Assembly: GCF_024323335.1 (NCBI RefSeq)
Contig: NC_066585.1
Coordinates: 531,788,582 to 531,852,581, forward strand
Direction: 5' to 3'
Origin: Lathyrus oleraceus
Lineage: Eukaryota > Streptophyta > Magnoliopsida > Fabales > Fabaceae
DNA length: 64,000 bases
Part shown: positions 32,534 to 43,950 of the stretch, piece after piece
Layout: each line of letters begins with the position of its first letter
Position numbering within the stretch: the stretch's first letter is position 1
Made by a program: the position numbers and the translations under genes
The notes under the pieces: generated by a model
Databases searched by the model: none
Told to the model about the DNA's origin: nothing
Seen by the model: only the letters and a program-made list of their open reading frames with translations

Positions 32534-33889
32534 CAGTAGCGATCATGACAGTAGTTGGTTTTTTCTGTTTGCTCTCTAATCTGTTTTGTGTTTGTTGTGA
32601 CATGTTTTCTATTGCATCCGTGCACTGTTTACCTGACGCTGTTGTTGCTATGATTCTTGTTTGGTGCAACTCTTGATTGCACCCCATCTTGTTATTCTAA
32701 CTTGTTTGTTGAGTTTTTGTGAGGGCTCACATGACTCTTGAAGAGATAGTTTGCTTGGTATTCCACTTTATTTGTGGGATACCATTCAGAGATTTATTCT
32801 GATTGCTTTGTTGACTTGCTTTTCTTTGATGGTGCTAGCTTGAGAGATCTCTGGGTTTCTTGTTTCTTTAGTTGTTGTTACTTCAGATCTTTATCCGTGT
32901 GGTAGATCTCTTTATCCCTTTTACATCTTTCCAGCATTTTACCGCTTTCTTAGCTGGAAGACCTCGATAGAAGGCAATGTTTTTGTGTGTTTACTTATGT
33001 GCCCAAAGACCTCCAAGAGGAGGCACCAGTGCTAAAGACCTCCATGAAGAGGCAATTGGCGGATAAAAGGGATTAGTAGTCAATCCCCCGTTATTCAGTG
33101 TGTCGTTCTATATGCTCGCACTACGTGTCAATGCTTCAGAACAAAAGCCCAAGATCTTTTGTCCGGTCAGTCAGTGGAGAGGGTACGATCTTTCTAAATC
33201 CCCACGCTTTGTCATGAGCTCACCCTGTCCAGGGTTAAGAGCTATGAGGTCTTATCCTCATTACCCTTTTGATCTGCTCACCCTGACGTTCAATGTCAGT
33301 GGTTAAAAGCCCATTTGATTACCTTTCCATGGCTTGTTTGTCGAGGTTGATATGACCCCTCTTGACTAAAGCCCTACCCATGTATGTTTGAGCCCCCTTG
33401 TTGGTGTGTTTACTTTATGCTATATGTTTTTTTTTGTGGTGTGATCGTCTCCCCTTAGGATTGCTAGACTTCGTATAGTCTCTCGTTTGCATGTCAATTA
33501 AGGTAGCACGGTTCCTTCGTCTAAGACTTCCTTTTTGCATGAGCATTCCTAAAACACAAACAAACTCTTTAATTTTTCTTCTCCTAAGAACACGTTAACT
33601 CCTTCTACTACAGGCGAGTAAGTCTCCAAAGGTCGAGCATCCGGTAGATTGCGTAGTAATGTCGTTCGTCTAAAAAACACAAAAACAAACAAAATTAGGT
33701 TAGCCGAGCTACGGTGCTCTGATTCTCAATCCTTCTTGAGATACATATGCAGCAGGGTAGGGCTTGTGCGAGCAATAACTCTTTCTTTTCCCTACTTTGA
33801 TTTTTTCTCTTTCGCATCGCATATAGGACTTCTTATACACGCACTTTAGACATAAATAGCAAACGTGGATCCTGTGGAGTACCACAGAC

Positions 33890-33918
33890 GTGAAGGGGTG
33901 CGATAACCTTCCCTTCAC
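33890..33918 (+). other. Conserved Ogre LTR tail block with 8-bp stem (solo LTR)
   Basis: GTGAAGGG and CCCTTCAC are perfect arms around GTGCGATAACCTT. Related blocks lie near 25365 (minus), 43915 and 57350. Confidence 0.6.
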
Positions 33919-34103
33919 GTAATCGGCCCCCTTACTCAGTTTTCTTTGGTTCGAGACTTTGTTTTATCCGTTCCCTATTGGTTATGCAGTACTACCTTTC
34001 CCTCCTCTTGGGATAAAAGTACATAGCTGGAGACTCTACTTCTTTTTTCAGCGCCACTCTTTTCGCGTTTGTACCTGGATTCGGGAAATCCCGGGGAGCG
34101 ACA

Positions 34104-34108
34104 CCAGG
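34104..34108. other. Target duplication of solo LTR, right
   Basis: CCAGG. Confidence 0.9.
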
Positions 34109-35465
34109 GGATAACATAGGGTTTACAACTACCGGTATGAAGGTAGAAAACCCCAGACTCCGCCGGGGATGAGATGAACGATTACTGGTTACTGAGCAAT
34201 TGTTTGTTTACACCACAGGGGAGTGCAAGAAACAACCATAAGCGGCCAATCTAGGATCAAACTAGATAGGCACGCTGAAATAAAACTTGTCCCTATGAGG
34301 AGATAACTCAATGGGGAACTCCATCCCAATATATGTGTTGGGAGGGAACAAAAACAACCATCATCCATGAGGACATAACTCGATGGGGAATATAGAAGGA
34401 AAGATAAATATTTCCTGCTTATGGGGCTGACTCTATATGGAGAGATCAATCAGCAACATCTGCTTGGGGAACATAATACCCTCAAACAAGAGATAACAAA
34501 CAAAGATATATGCCAAACAAATGTGACATGGATGTTATCAATATGCGCATATGCATGGTTTATGTATGATGAATGCTGACAAACAGACATTTCTAACACA
34601 AACAAGTCCAACAAACAAGTCCAACAAACAAGTACACAAACATCCGGTACTACATCTCAAGAGAGAAAGCCAGGACTAACAAAGACCTCTGCAGGGGAAT
34701 GAGCATCAGTCATCCCAACTGGGGCAAAGTCGTTGCACAGATGAACTCCGATGTAGAAGCAATTCTACCGGGGAAGTCATCAAAGAGGAGGATGGACCTA
34801 CGCGGGGGGGGGGGGGGGGGGGGGGTGGAGGAACCACAAACCAGAAGTTTGCAAGGGTCATCAAATACTGTCCCAAATAATGAGATCACATCTGCTTAGG
34901 AGGAAGAACCACTATTCTGCTGAAGGAAAGAGGGATGAATAATCTTTCCCAACACTCCGCTTGGGAGAGAAACCACAAAAGGCTCCGGAGGAAGAGGACA
35001 CAAGCATACCAGGCACACGAACAAATGTCTTACCCTGTCAAGAATCTTACCATCCTTGGGAGAGCACTGAAGACATCCTCAGTATCCCCTCATCTTTGTG
35101 AATGTTCACTTTGTTTAAAAACAAATTATGAAAGATTTGAATAAAACAATGATATTTTTCAATTAAAACATGCAAAACATTTGTTGAAATAGAAACAAAT
35201 AAGAGTGCAAATAATTGGATAAAGACTCAAATTTATTTGATGGAATGGTAGTCTGCAAATGGCAAGACTCCATAGATATTTTCAAATTTGAAATTGGTGA
35301 TATATATTGGAAAAGGGCTACATTGAACATAATGACCATTTCTCCACCAATTCTGAATCCGATGTATTTGAAGCTTTGGTTGATGATGACTGAGCAAGAA
35401 TATCTGACGGATGACAATTGTAGAGCAAAGTCTTGTCAGGATGCAGTTACTTGCCAAATCCCTAT
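34109..35465 (-). other. Ogre-1 3'UTR, integrase-proximal part
   Basis: No gene supported. PBS-like strings on the plus strand at 34157 (ACTCCGCCGGGGA), 34686 (CCTCTGCAGGGGA) and 34954 (ACTCCGCTTGGGA). Contains the G22 run at 34804. Confidence 0.65.
34804..34825. repeat. Uninterrupted G22 tract
   Basis: Twenty-two consecutive G on the plus strand (poly-C in element RNA). Confidence 0.95.
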
Positions 35466-35472
35466 TTTTTGC

Positions 35473-35626
35473 CTAGATTGCCCCAGGGTGAGGTACTCAA
35501 TCTAGCGGGATACATAAATTCATCATTTTTTATGTCTCTAACTTTTGCCTGGATCGCCCTTTCGAGTTTTCAATCCACGAAGACGCTCATTTTTTGCCTA
35601 AGCCGCCCTTTCGGTTTTCAACTTAG
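35473..35626 (-). repeat. Post-integrase hairpin row of Ogre-1
   Basis: In element sense there are three units at 35626-35598, 35577-35550 and 35505-35473. Stems are CTAAGTTG/CGGCTTAG, TGGATTG/CGATCCA and CTAGATTG/CAATCTAG. Each closing arm is followed by GGCAAAA, and the first two hold an inner C-rich/GAAA/G-rich hairpin. The row starts about 22 nt after the integrase stop. Confidence 0.8.
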
Positions 35627-35647
35627 CGAGCTATTCTGTTTTTATTT

Positions 35648-37030
35648 TTAGGCGAAGTACTTCTTGACTGCATTTGAATTCACAGGACGAGTGTAGTCCT
35701 CCCCATCCATAGTTGTAAGTATCAAAGCACCGCCTGAAAAGGCTCTCTTAACAACATATGGACCTTCGTAGTTTGGAGTCCACTTGCCCCTAGAATCAGG
35801 CGCAAAAGACAAGACTTTCTTGAGCACAAGGTCACCTACTCCGAACACACGAGGCTTGACCTTCTTATCAAAGGCTTTCTTCATTCTTTGCTGATATAAC
35901 TGACCATGGCACATGGCAGTCAATCTCTTCTCTTCTATCAAATTCAACTGGTCATAACGGCTCTGAACCCATTCAGCATCAGTCAACTTGGCTTCCATCA
36001 AGACTCTCATTGATGGGTTCTCCACCTCTACTGGAAGCACAACCTCCATGCCATAAACAAGAGAGAAAGGGGTTGCCCCTGTTGAAGTGCGGACAGAAGT
36101 ACGATATCCATGTAAAGCAAATGGCAGCATCTCATGCCAATCTTTGTATGTAACAACCATCTTCTGGATAATTTTCTTGATGTTCTTATTAGCAGCTTCA
36201 ACAGTCCCATTCATCTTGGGTCTATAAGGAGAAGAATTATGATGTGCGATCTTGAACTCGCTGCACAACTCTTTCATCATTTTATTGTTCAAGTTAGATC
36301 CATTATCAGTAATGATCTTATCTGGCACACCATACCAACATATGAGTTGATTCTTGATAAACCTTACCACCACTTGCCTGGTCACATTTGCATATGACGC
36401 CGCTTCAACCCATTTGGTGAAGTAATCAATTGCTACGAGAATAAATCTGTGACCATTAGACGCTTTTGGCTCTATCATGCCAATCATGTCGATTCCCCAC
36501 ATGGAGAAGGGCCATGGTGATGAAATCACATTCAGAAGTGTCGGGGGAATATGAATCTTATCCGCATAAATTTGACACTTATGGCATTTCTTCACATATT
36601 TGCAGCAGTCAGACTCCATTGTCAGCCAATAATAGCCTGTTCTCAACATCTTTCTAGCCATGGCATGTCCATTGGAATGTGTACCAAATGAACCCTCATG
36701 GACTTCAGCCATTAACAGGTCTGCTTCGTGTCTATCCATGCATCTGAGCATCACCATATCAAAATTTCTCTTATAAATAACATCGCCATTGAGGTAGAAA
36801 CTGCCTGACAATCTCCTCAAAGTCTTCCTATCTTTCACAGATGCCCCAGGTGGATAAATCTGGCTCTGAAGGAAACACTTGATATCATAATACCATGGCT
36901 TATCATGTTGCACCTCCTCAACTGCAAATACTTGGGCTGGTCTATCCAAGCGCATCATGGTGATATTGGGAACTTCATTCCAAAGTCTTACCACAATCAT
37001 CGAAGCAAGTGTAGCGAGAGCGTCTGCCAT
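35648..37030 (-). CDS. Ogre-1 integrase (with end of second RNase H)
   Basis: 460 codons. The first residues (MADALATLASM) belong to the end of the preceding RNase H. The integrase N-terminal HHCC finger is at about residues 109-152 (HEGSFGTHSNGH...CHKCQIY). The DDE core is at about 172-285 with GIDMIG, IITDNGSN and GTVEAANKNIKK, so all three acids are present. The C-terminal domain is KWTPNYEGPYVVKRAFSGGALIL, ending AVKKYFA with no chromodomain. The upstream reading is cut by a TGA at 37043-37045 in the same frame, so 37030 is not a natural start. The enzyme inserts element cDNA into the genome; this copy lacks an intact polyprotein. Confidence 0.88.
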   Translation of the reverse strand: MADALATLASMIVVRLWNEVPNITMMRLDRPAQVFAVEEVQHDKPWYYDIKCFLQSQIYPPGASVKDRKTLRRLSGSFYLNGDVIYKRNFDMVMLRCMDRHEADLLMAEVHEGSFGTHSNGHAMARKMLRTGYYWLTMESDCCKYVKKCHKCQIYADKIHIPPTLLNVISSPWPFSMWGIDMIGMIEPKASNGHRFILVAIDYFTKWVEAASYANVTRQVVVRFIKNQLICWYGVPDKIITDNGSNLNNKMMKELCSEFKIAHHNSSPYRPKMNGTVEAANKNIKKIIQKMVVTYKDWHEMLPFALHGYRTSVRTSTGATPFSLVYGMEVVLPVEVENPSMRVLMEAKLTDAEWVQSRYDQLNLIEEKRLTAMCHGQLYQQRMKKAFDKKVKPRVFGVGDLVLKKVLSFAPDSRGKWTPNYEGPYVVKRAFSGGALILTTMDGEDYTRPVNSNAVKKYFA

Positions 37031-37042
37031 CCGATTCTCATC

Positions 37043-37369
37043 TCAAGGAATATGATGGAAGTCAACCTCAGTAAAGAACGTTGAAATCCTCCTCGCATAA
37101 TCCCTATATGGAATGAGGCCAGGCTGATTCGTTTCCCATTCACCCTTAATCTGATTAACAACGAGGGCCGAATCACCATAAACATCAAGATGCTTGACCC
37201 TAAGATCAATGCATTCCTCCAATCCCATAATACAGGCCTCATACTCTGCCATATGATTCGTGCATTTGAAAGTTAGCCTTGCTGTAAAAGGAATATGTGT
37301 GCCCTGAGGAGTAATAATCACTACCCCAATACCATTTCCATATTGATTTACAGCGCCATCAAACACCAT
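37043..37369 (-). pseudogene. Ogre-1 second (archaeal-type) RNase H
   Basis: VFDGAVNQYGNGIGVVIITPQG, TNHMAEYEACIMGLEECI and VYGDSALVVNQIKGEW give the D, E and D of a DEDD active site. The fourth acid is in DENRMADALA, just past an in-frame TGA at 37043-37045. Tat-lineage elements (Ogre included) are known to carry this additional RNase H; the Athila at 1360-12095 lacks it. The entry is also separated from the upstream part by a TGA at 37370-37375, where a tryptophan codon is expected. Apart from the stops the domain is well kept. Confidence 0.78.
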
Positions 37370-37372
37370 ACT

Positions 37373-37930
37373 TCATCTGGAACCAGGCTCTGGCCCTTCA
37401 TCGAGCGTAGGTTCATCACAATCTTTCATTTTCAAATACAAAATCTCCTCATATGGGAAGTCATACTGAACAGACTGATAATCCTCAATTGGTTGATGTG
37501 CCAAATGATCAGCCAAGATACTACCTTTAATAGCCTTCTGAGCTCGATACTCAATATCATACTCAGACAACAACATCTGCCAACGGGCAATCCTCCCAGT
37601 TAAAGCAGGCTTCTCAAAGATATACTTGATTGGATCCATTTTGGATATCAACCAAGTCGTATGGTTCAACATATACTAGTGTAAGCGCTTAGCAGCCCAA
37701 GCCAAAGCACATCATGTCTTCTCAAGCATTGAGTATCGAGACTCACAATCAGTGAATTTCTTACTCAGGTAGTAGGTATCATACTCTTTCTTTCCTGATT
37801 CGTCCTGCTGACCAAGGACACAACCCATCGAGTCTTCAAGAACAGTCAGATACATAATCAATGGTCTCCCTTCCACAGGCGGAGACAGAATCAGAGGTTC
37901 AAACAAATACTCTTTAATTCGGTCAAAAGC
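37373..37930 (-). pseudogene. Ogre-1 first RNase H and connection
   Basis: Pieces in order: LYLTV-type strand and GCVLGQQDESGKKEY, YYLSKKFTDCESRYSMLEKT (37712-37906), stop, LAWAAKRLH, stop, then NHTTWLISKMDPIKYIFEKPALTGRIARWQMLLSEYDIEY and GSILADHLAHQP. It is interrupted by at least two in-frame stops in otherwise conserved text. It follows RT without a gap and precedes the second RNase H. Confidence 0.72.
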
Positions 37931-37933
37931 TTT

Positions 37934-39108
37934 TTAGCAATCCTCGGTCCAATCATGAGACTGATCTTTCCGGAGGAGCTTGAATATCGGCGCACATGTG
38001 GCAGTCATGTGGGATATGAATCTAGAAATATAATTCAAGCGGCCAAGAAAACCTCGGACTTGCTTCTTAGTTTTGGGCGCAGGCATCTCTTGTATTGCTT
38101 TGACCTTTGCAGGATCAACCTCAAAACCTCTTTCGCTGACAATGAAGCCCAATAACTTGCCAAAACGGACTCCAAATGTACACTTGTTGGGATTCAGACG
38201 AAGCTTTTACTTCCGCAAACGCTGAAAAAGCTTCAACAGGTGCTTTACATACTCAACTTCCGTTCTTGACTTAACAATCATATCATCAACATATACCTCG
38301 ATCTCCTTATGCATTATATCATGAAACAAGGTAGATATAGCACGTTGATACGTGGCTCCGGCGTTCTTCAAATCGAAGGGCATCACTCGATAACAGAATG
38401 TTCCCTATGGTGTGATGAATGTTGTCTTCTCCATATCCTCGGGTGCCATTTTGATCTGATTATATCCGGAAAATCCGTCCATAAACGAGAAGACCTTGAA
38501 CTTAGCTGTATTATCTACCAACATATCTATGTGTGGTAGAGGGAAATCATCTTTCGGACTAGCTTTATTCAAGTCTCTATAGTCCACGCACATTCGGACT
38601 TTTCCATCTTTCTTAGGCATGGGCACAATATTGGCCACCCATTGAGGGTATGTAGAAGTCACCAGAAACCCCGCATCAATTTGCTTCTGAACTTCCTCCT
38701 TGATCTTTACTGCCATATCGGGATGAGTTCTTCTGAGCTTCTGCTTCACAGGCACGCACTCAGGCTTCAAAGGCAAGAAATGTTGCACGATATCAGTATC
38801 TAGACCAGTCATGTCTTCATATGACCAGGCAAAGACGTCAACATATTCTCGTAGCAACTCAATCAACCCCTTCTTAACAGACTCTTCCAGAAGTGCCCCA
38901 ATCTTCACTTCTCGCACACAATCCTCAGACCCCAAGTTGACTGTTTCCAGATTCTCAAGATGCGACTGAATGATTTTCTCTTCATGCTCAACTAGACGGG
39001 TAATCTCGTCAGGTATCTCTTCAACATCATCTTCTTCCGCCTCAAATACAGGGAATTCAAAGTTGGGAGATGGTGTTGGATCATTATGTTCAATGAGTTT
39101 GATTAACC
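37934..39108 (-). pseudogene. Ogre-1 reverse transcriptase exon
   Basis: The exon begins at a likely splice acceptor (TTATGCAG, with AG at 39110-39109). The N-terminal connector (FEFPVFEAEEDD, VKKGLIELLREYVDVFAWSYEDMTGLD) is followed by RT motifs VRMCVDYRDLNKASPKDDFPLPHID, FMDGFSGYNQIKM and, after a TAG near 38405, RVMPFDLKNAGATYQRA and the intact catalytic EVYVDDMIVKS near 38280. The thumb continues to LGFIVSERGFEVDP and ends at a TAA near 37936. Stops at about 38405, 38208 and 37936 inactivate it, mostly changes that fit C-to-T or G-to-A decay. Confidence 0.85.
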
Positions 39109-39123
39109 TGCATAATGATTTTG

Positions 39124-39128
39124 GATAT
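39124..39128. other. Target-site duplication of Ogre-2, left
   Basis: GATAT, repeated at 57538-57542. Confidence 0.95.
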
Positions 39129-40527
39129 TGTAACACCTCAAAATTTGCCCTCCTCTCTTGGGACTAGCATAACATATTACAAATCATTTTTAGGTCATTA
39201 GGCATTGCATATTGCATATCATGTGGTTACATTGTGCAAATCATCCTCACAAGTCTTGATCAGAAGATGGGAGGTCATGTGCAAGCTAGGGTTTTATTGG
39301 ACTGGTCATTAATCATCTGAGGATGTGGAGGTCCAAATTAGGGTTTTGTGGTTCTCAAGGAGATTGGTCTTCATCTTGTTTGAAATGATACATCATCATC
39401 ATGGTTTGTCATCATCAAGTGTTGGATCAGATGCCTTGGGATTAGGGTTTTGATCACTGGTCAACCCTAATCAGTTGCATTGGGCCAATCAGGGCATGGC
39501 AAGGAGATGGGGTCTATGATGGATATGGGGATCATTATTTGGTTTTATGGAGATTATTAAGGCTAGGGTTTCACCCTTGAGCCATTTCATCAGAGGATTG
39601 GTACTCAGTTTGATCTATGCATTGCCAAATTCATCTATCAGTTGAAAAAGACAACTGTGGTCAACTGTGCATGATTTAATGGATTTGGAGGTGGAAATGA
39701 GTTGGATATACTTCATTCATGTTGGAACAAGTGTTATTTGACATTTCAAAGCTTAAGAATGAAGAAAATCAAGTCAGGACAAAAATTGCCAAAAATAGAA
39801 AGTGACTTGTAATGGAAGTTTCCAAAAATGGAAAGTTTTTGACCTCAAAATTACATGTCCAAGGAAGCTTCAAATGAAAATTTGTTCAACATGAAAGTTG
39901 TAGATCTTGTTCTCACCTTTCCAAAAAGTCCAAGAACTTGAAAATCCCATGTATGGTTGACAAGTTATGGTCCATTCAATTTCAAAAATGACCCATAATC
40001 AAAGTGGCATAACTTCCACATGGAGTGTCCAAATGGGATGATCTTTTTATGTGCAAACTCCATTTGACATGTACTTTCATGGTGCATAATTGGAATTCAT
40101 CAAAAGTGGTCAATGCAAAAGGTCATTTTTCAAGTGCATAATTAAAAGTCCAAGGGCAAAATGGTCCAAGTTGAGAAATAATGGGAATTTTGGCATGGGA
40201 GTTTTTGCAACACCTCACAAATGCAAATTAGAAATTGTTTCAACTGTCACAAGTGCTCAAAGTTCAATATTTGGATAGGCCATTTTGGAACTTCACTTGA
40301 AAGTACACAATTTGGCATTGCATAGTGAAAATGAAAATTACAAGGCCAATTGATGTGGGACCAATGCCAACACATCACAACTGATAATTGGAGAGTGTGT
40401 GAGCTGTCATACAGCTGTCACAAGGCTTAGGGGGAAATGTCCATTTTGCCCTTGCATTGAAAATTCACATTAAGCTAATCCATTGCATTTTGGTTAATTA
40501 GTGCTTAAAGAATGGATTAAGTGGAAG

Positions 40528-40533
40528 TATAAG
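40528..40533 (+). promoter_or_regulatory. Putative TATA box of Ogre-2 5' LTR
   Basis: TATAAG in GGAAGTATAAGAGC, about 1.4 kb into the LTR. The position is comparable with the Ogre-1 TATA box. Confidence 0.45.
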
Positions 40534-43500
40534 AGCTTAATCATAACTGAATTTGGATCACAATCACAAATCACAAGAATTTCTAACTGTTTTTCCTCCA
40601 AATTGCAAAATTCATCAAGAAGCTTCATCAACAAAATTCATTGGAACTTCCTCATTTCTTCACCAATTCACGAAATTCCTTTTGCTTCATCTTCCATGGA
40701 TCATTGGCTTGGACTGTTTTGAAGAATTGGAGCAAGAAAGTGGCCAAATCGTGACTGTTCATCTTTAGCTCATCCATGGTGAATTGAAATTTCTTGCACT
40801 TGGATCAACGTTGGACCAAGCTAAGCATTGCATTCACTTTCCTATAGCTTCTCCTTCATCTGTTTTAAGGAATCACGCGCCAAAGCTCCAAGAACATCAA
40901 CTGCTTCATCCAAGGTACCAAAACTCGACCTCAATGTTTGCTTCAATTGTTACATGCGTTCTGTAGTGCCTTCCATGTAGATGATCGTGATGTAGGTAGT
41001 TTTTGATTTAGTGAACTATAGGTCGAGATATGTTGATTTTAAGATTTGAATGCAAAACCTAAATCGCTCGATCCGTGAGCTACAGTTAGAATTAGGATGA
41101 ATTAGTTGCATATTAGAAATCCTCATGCTTAGACCTTTCCAACCATATAGAGTTTGTGAATTTTGGTTGAGGAATGATCGAAACCGAATTGGAAGGCGAT
41201 GAACATGTGTGAGCGCGCGAAGAAGATGCTGAACTGTTGCGTTTGATCCATGTAATTGCCTTGGCTGTTTGAATCTTTGTTTGCCGCGCTCAGGAGCCAA
41301 TAGGAACATTTCGTTGCCATTAAGCCATATGACGTCGTTTTTGCCTGGCACGTTAATATTACAACAATGCCATTCCTTCAATTTATTTTGTTATTTCATT
41401 TTCTTTTTCTTATTTCAATTTCAATTTTGTTACCACAACTTAGAAAATTGATATCTCACTCATAATTCATCCAAATTTTGTGAGATTTTTTGTGCCATGC
41501 TCATGAGAATGTGTAGAATTTAATGATATTTTTTGTGGATTTTTTGCACATGTAGAAAAATAAAATGCTTAGGGATTGTTTGATGTGTTACATTTTGGTA
41601 CACTTTGCCATATCTATCATGAAATGCTCATACTTGTAAAGAAATGGATGAAAATTTTTATGCTTAATCTGGACATGTTGATGGTGATTTCCATGTAGAG
41701 TTTGTGAATTTTGGATACTTGGTTGATTAGATATGAATTTTTGGAGTAAGGTGTGACAATTTGTGTCACACCTAGCTAGGTCAACTTTCTGATTTTATTT
41801 GCATGGCCTAGAAATGTTTGATTGCTCCAATTTTTTGCATGAATGATCATTGATATGTCAAGGTAACATGTGAATTTTGCTGAATTTTTGATGTCATTTT
41901 CTAATTGATTGATGATTTTCTTCTCTGTATGCTCATTTGGTAACATTGTGTGATACATGTTGGCATTTTGATTGTGAAATTCTCATAGTGTACTGGATGA
42001 AGATGAAATTTGATATGTTGATTGTAGACACATTGTGGGACATCATGCTTTTGGTCCCATTCATTTCTTGATTGTTGTCACTGTTTTATGAATTATTGAA
42101 ATGGATGCTTGTTTGGATATCTTGAATTGGCTTGTATAATTGTGTCTGGACTTCTTGATTTTCATTGACCTACTTTCTTTTGTCCAATTGAGCTGAAAAT
42201 TGACATGCTACTTGTTGATTGTGTCCTGTTTAGGTGTGAATTATTTGAGGATTTTTGGAATTGTTTTGGTATGCCTTTGATTGAAGTCATTCTGTTTGGA
42301 CTTTTGGTGTTGTATTTGACCTAGTTTGTGGTATATTGTGCATGAATTGATATTGGTGAATGATATGAGCATGGGACCAATTGCATCTGCTTCTAATGTG
42401 CTTTAATTTGATGATAATTGAAATTCACTTGCTGTTTAGATTTTTTTATTCTTTTTGGACCCTAGGCTTGGCCTAGTGGTCTAGTTTCTCACATTTGGTT
42501 TGGATTTTCAGGTTGAAATTCAAAAGGCTTAAGGAGAAAAAAACTCAAGTTGTAAATTGAGATTGTTGGATGTTGTGAACTAACATTGGCTTTGTGTTGT
42601 AGGTTTGAAGCTTGAGTTTGAGCTCATAGCTTGCACTTATGTGCATTAACTTGTGTTGTCTGTATAGATTGACTTTTGTTGTTTACTGTTGGTTTGTCTG
42701 AGTACTGATGATACTTGATTGATTTCAGGTACATTTAGTCGCTTACAGTTCTTTAAGAACTTGCTTGCTGCTGCTTGGTTTTTTAACCAGTGGAGGTAGA
42801 ATCTCTATACTTCATGTAGTCTGGAAGACCTGGCCTGTTACCTGGCCAGGCAACTGTCTGAAGTCCTCCTTAAGAGGCGATGTTTGTGATTGTTTACTTT
42901 TGTGCCAAGCAGGTGAAGACCTCTATGAGGCAATTGGCGGAATCCAAGGGATATGCAATCTATCCCCCGCTATTCTGTGAGTCGTCCCTCTGCTCACATG
43001 GCTGTGTGTTGATGCATTGGGACACAAACCCAAGATCTTGTGCTGTTGCACAATCGAGTCAGAGTCTTGAGCGTAGAAGGGTCCCTCCATTCTGGACCCA
43101 CGCTCCTTTGTCTGGAGCTCTCCCTGGACAGGGATAAGAGCTGTGAAGTCTAATCTTCACTCACCTTTCATCTGCTTCACCTTAGCCTCGCAATGGCAAG
43201 GTTAAGAGCGAACACTACACATGTACAGATGACTTGCTTCGGCAGTCAAACCCATTGTTTGAGCCTCACTTGACTGGTTATAGTGTGTGCTTTGTGAATA
43301 TTTGTTTGCTCTGTTTGCTTGTATGCTTGTATGCTTGCTTTCTTCCTGGATAGGATTAGCTTGCAGTTGTGCAAGTAGGTAGAAACCTCAACGTAGGGCA
43401 ATGATGCATGACAACACTAGGCTCGAGTACAGCTCCCTGGTAGTGTGTCTTCCCTTGGTTTCTGGCTAGATTTTCTTTCCCTTTAGGGGGAACTACATCG

Positions 43501-43914
43501 CCCTGATCCTCGTTCCAGACGAGGTATGTAGGCAGGAGACCGTGCGAGGTCTCTCCGGGCACTTTTTTTTTGTGTGTGTTTACTTGTTATCTGCTTGTGT
43601 GTCAGGATATGGACGTAAGCCCAGCGATTGGCTGTACGTATCCTGATTGTGTTTGTTTGGTTCGGAAGCTGACGTAATTCCATCGAGTGGTTGTCGGGTT
43701 CCAGGTTTGCCTGTGGGTGTATGTGTGTTGTTTGGCGTGCGTGAGCCGAACTACGGCAGCTCTGATTCTCGTTCCAGACGAGATACGTAGGCATAGGATG
43801 CGATGTCCTATCGAGCTCCCTTCTCTTAACCCCACCTGCGTTCCTTGTGTGTGTGTGTGATGTTTTAGCAACCTTTTCTTTTCTTAGAGCGTGGATCCCG
43901 TCGAGTACGACGGA

Positions 43915-43950
43915 CGTGAGGGGTGCTAATACCTTCCCCTTGCGTAACCG
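43915..43950 (+). other. Conserved Ogre LTR tail block (Ogre-2 5' LTR)
   Basis: GTGAGGGGTGCTAATACCTTCCCCTTGCG: the outer arms pair with two wobbles. It is followed by TAACCGACTCCCTTACCC, similar to the Ogre-1 sense text TAACCAACCCCCTTACCC. Confidence 0.6.

Larger units (their letters stand above)
31427..34103 (+). mobile_element. Solo LTR of an Ogre/Tat-type element
   Basis: 2677 bp from TGTAGCACCTC to GGAGCGACA, flanked by CCAGG on both sides, with no internal domain, PBS or PPT. This is the product expected from LTR-LTR recombination. The start resembles the Ogre-2 LTR (TGTAACACCTC), and the 3' part shares the GGGTGC...CCTTCCC block with Ogre LTRs. Confidence 0.92.
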
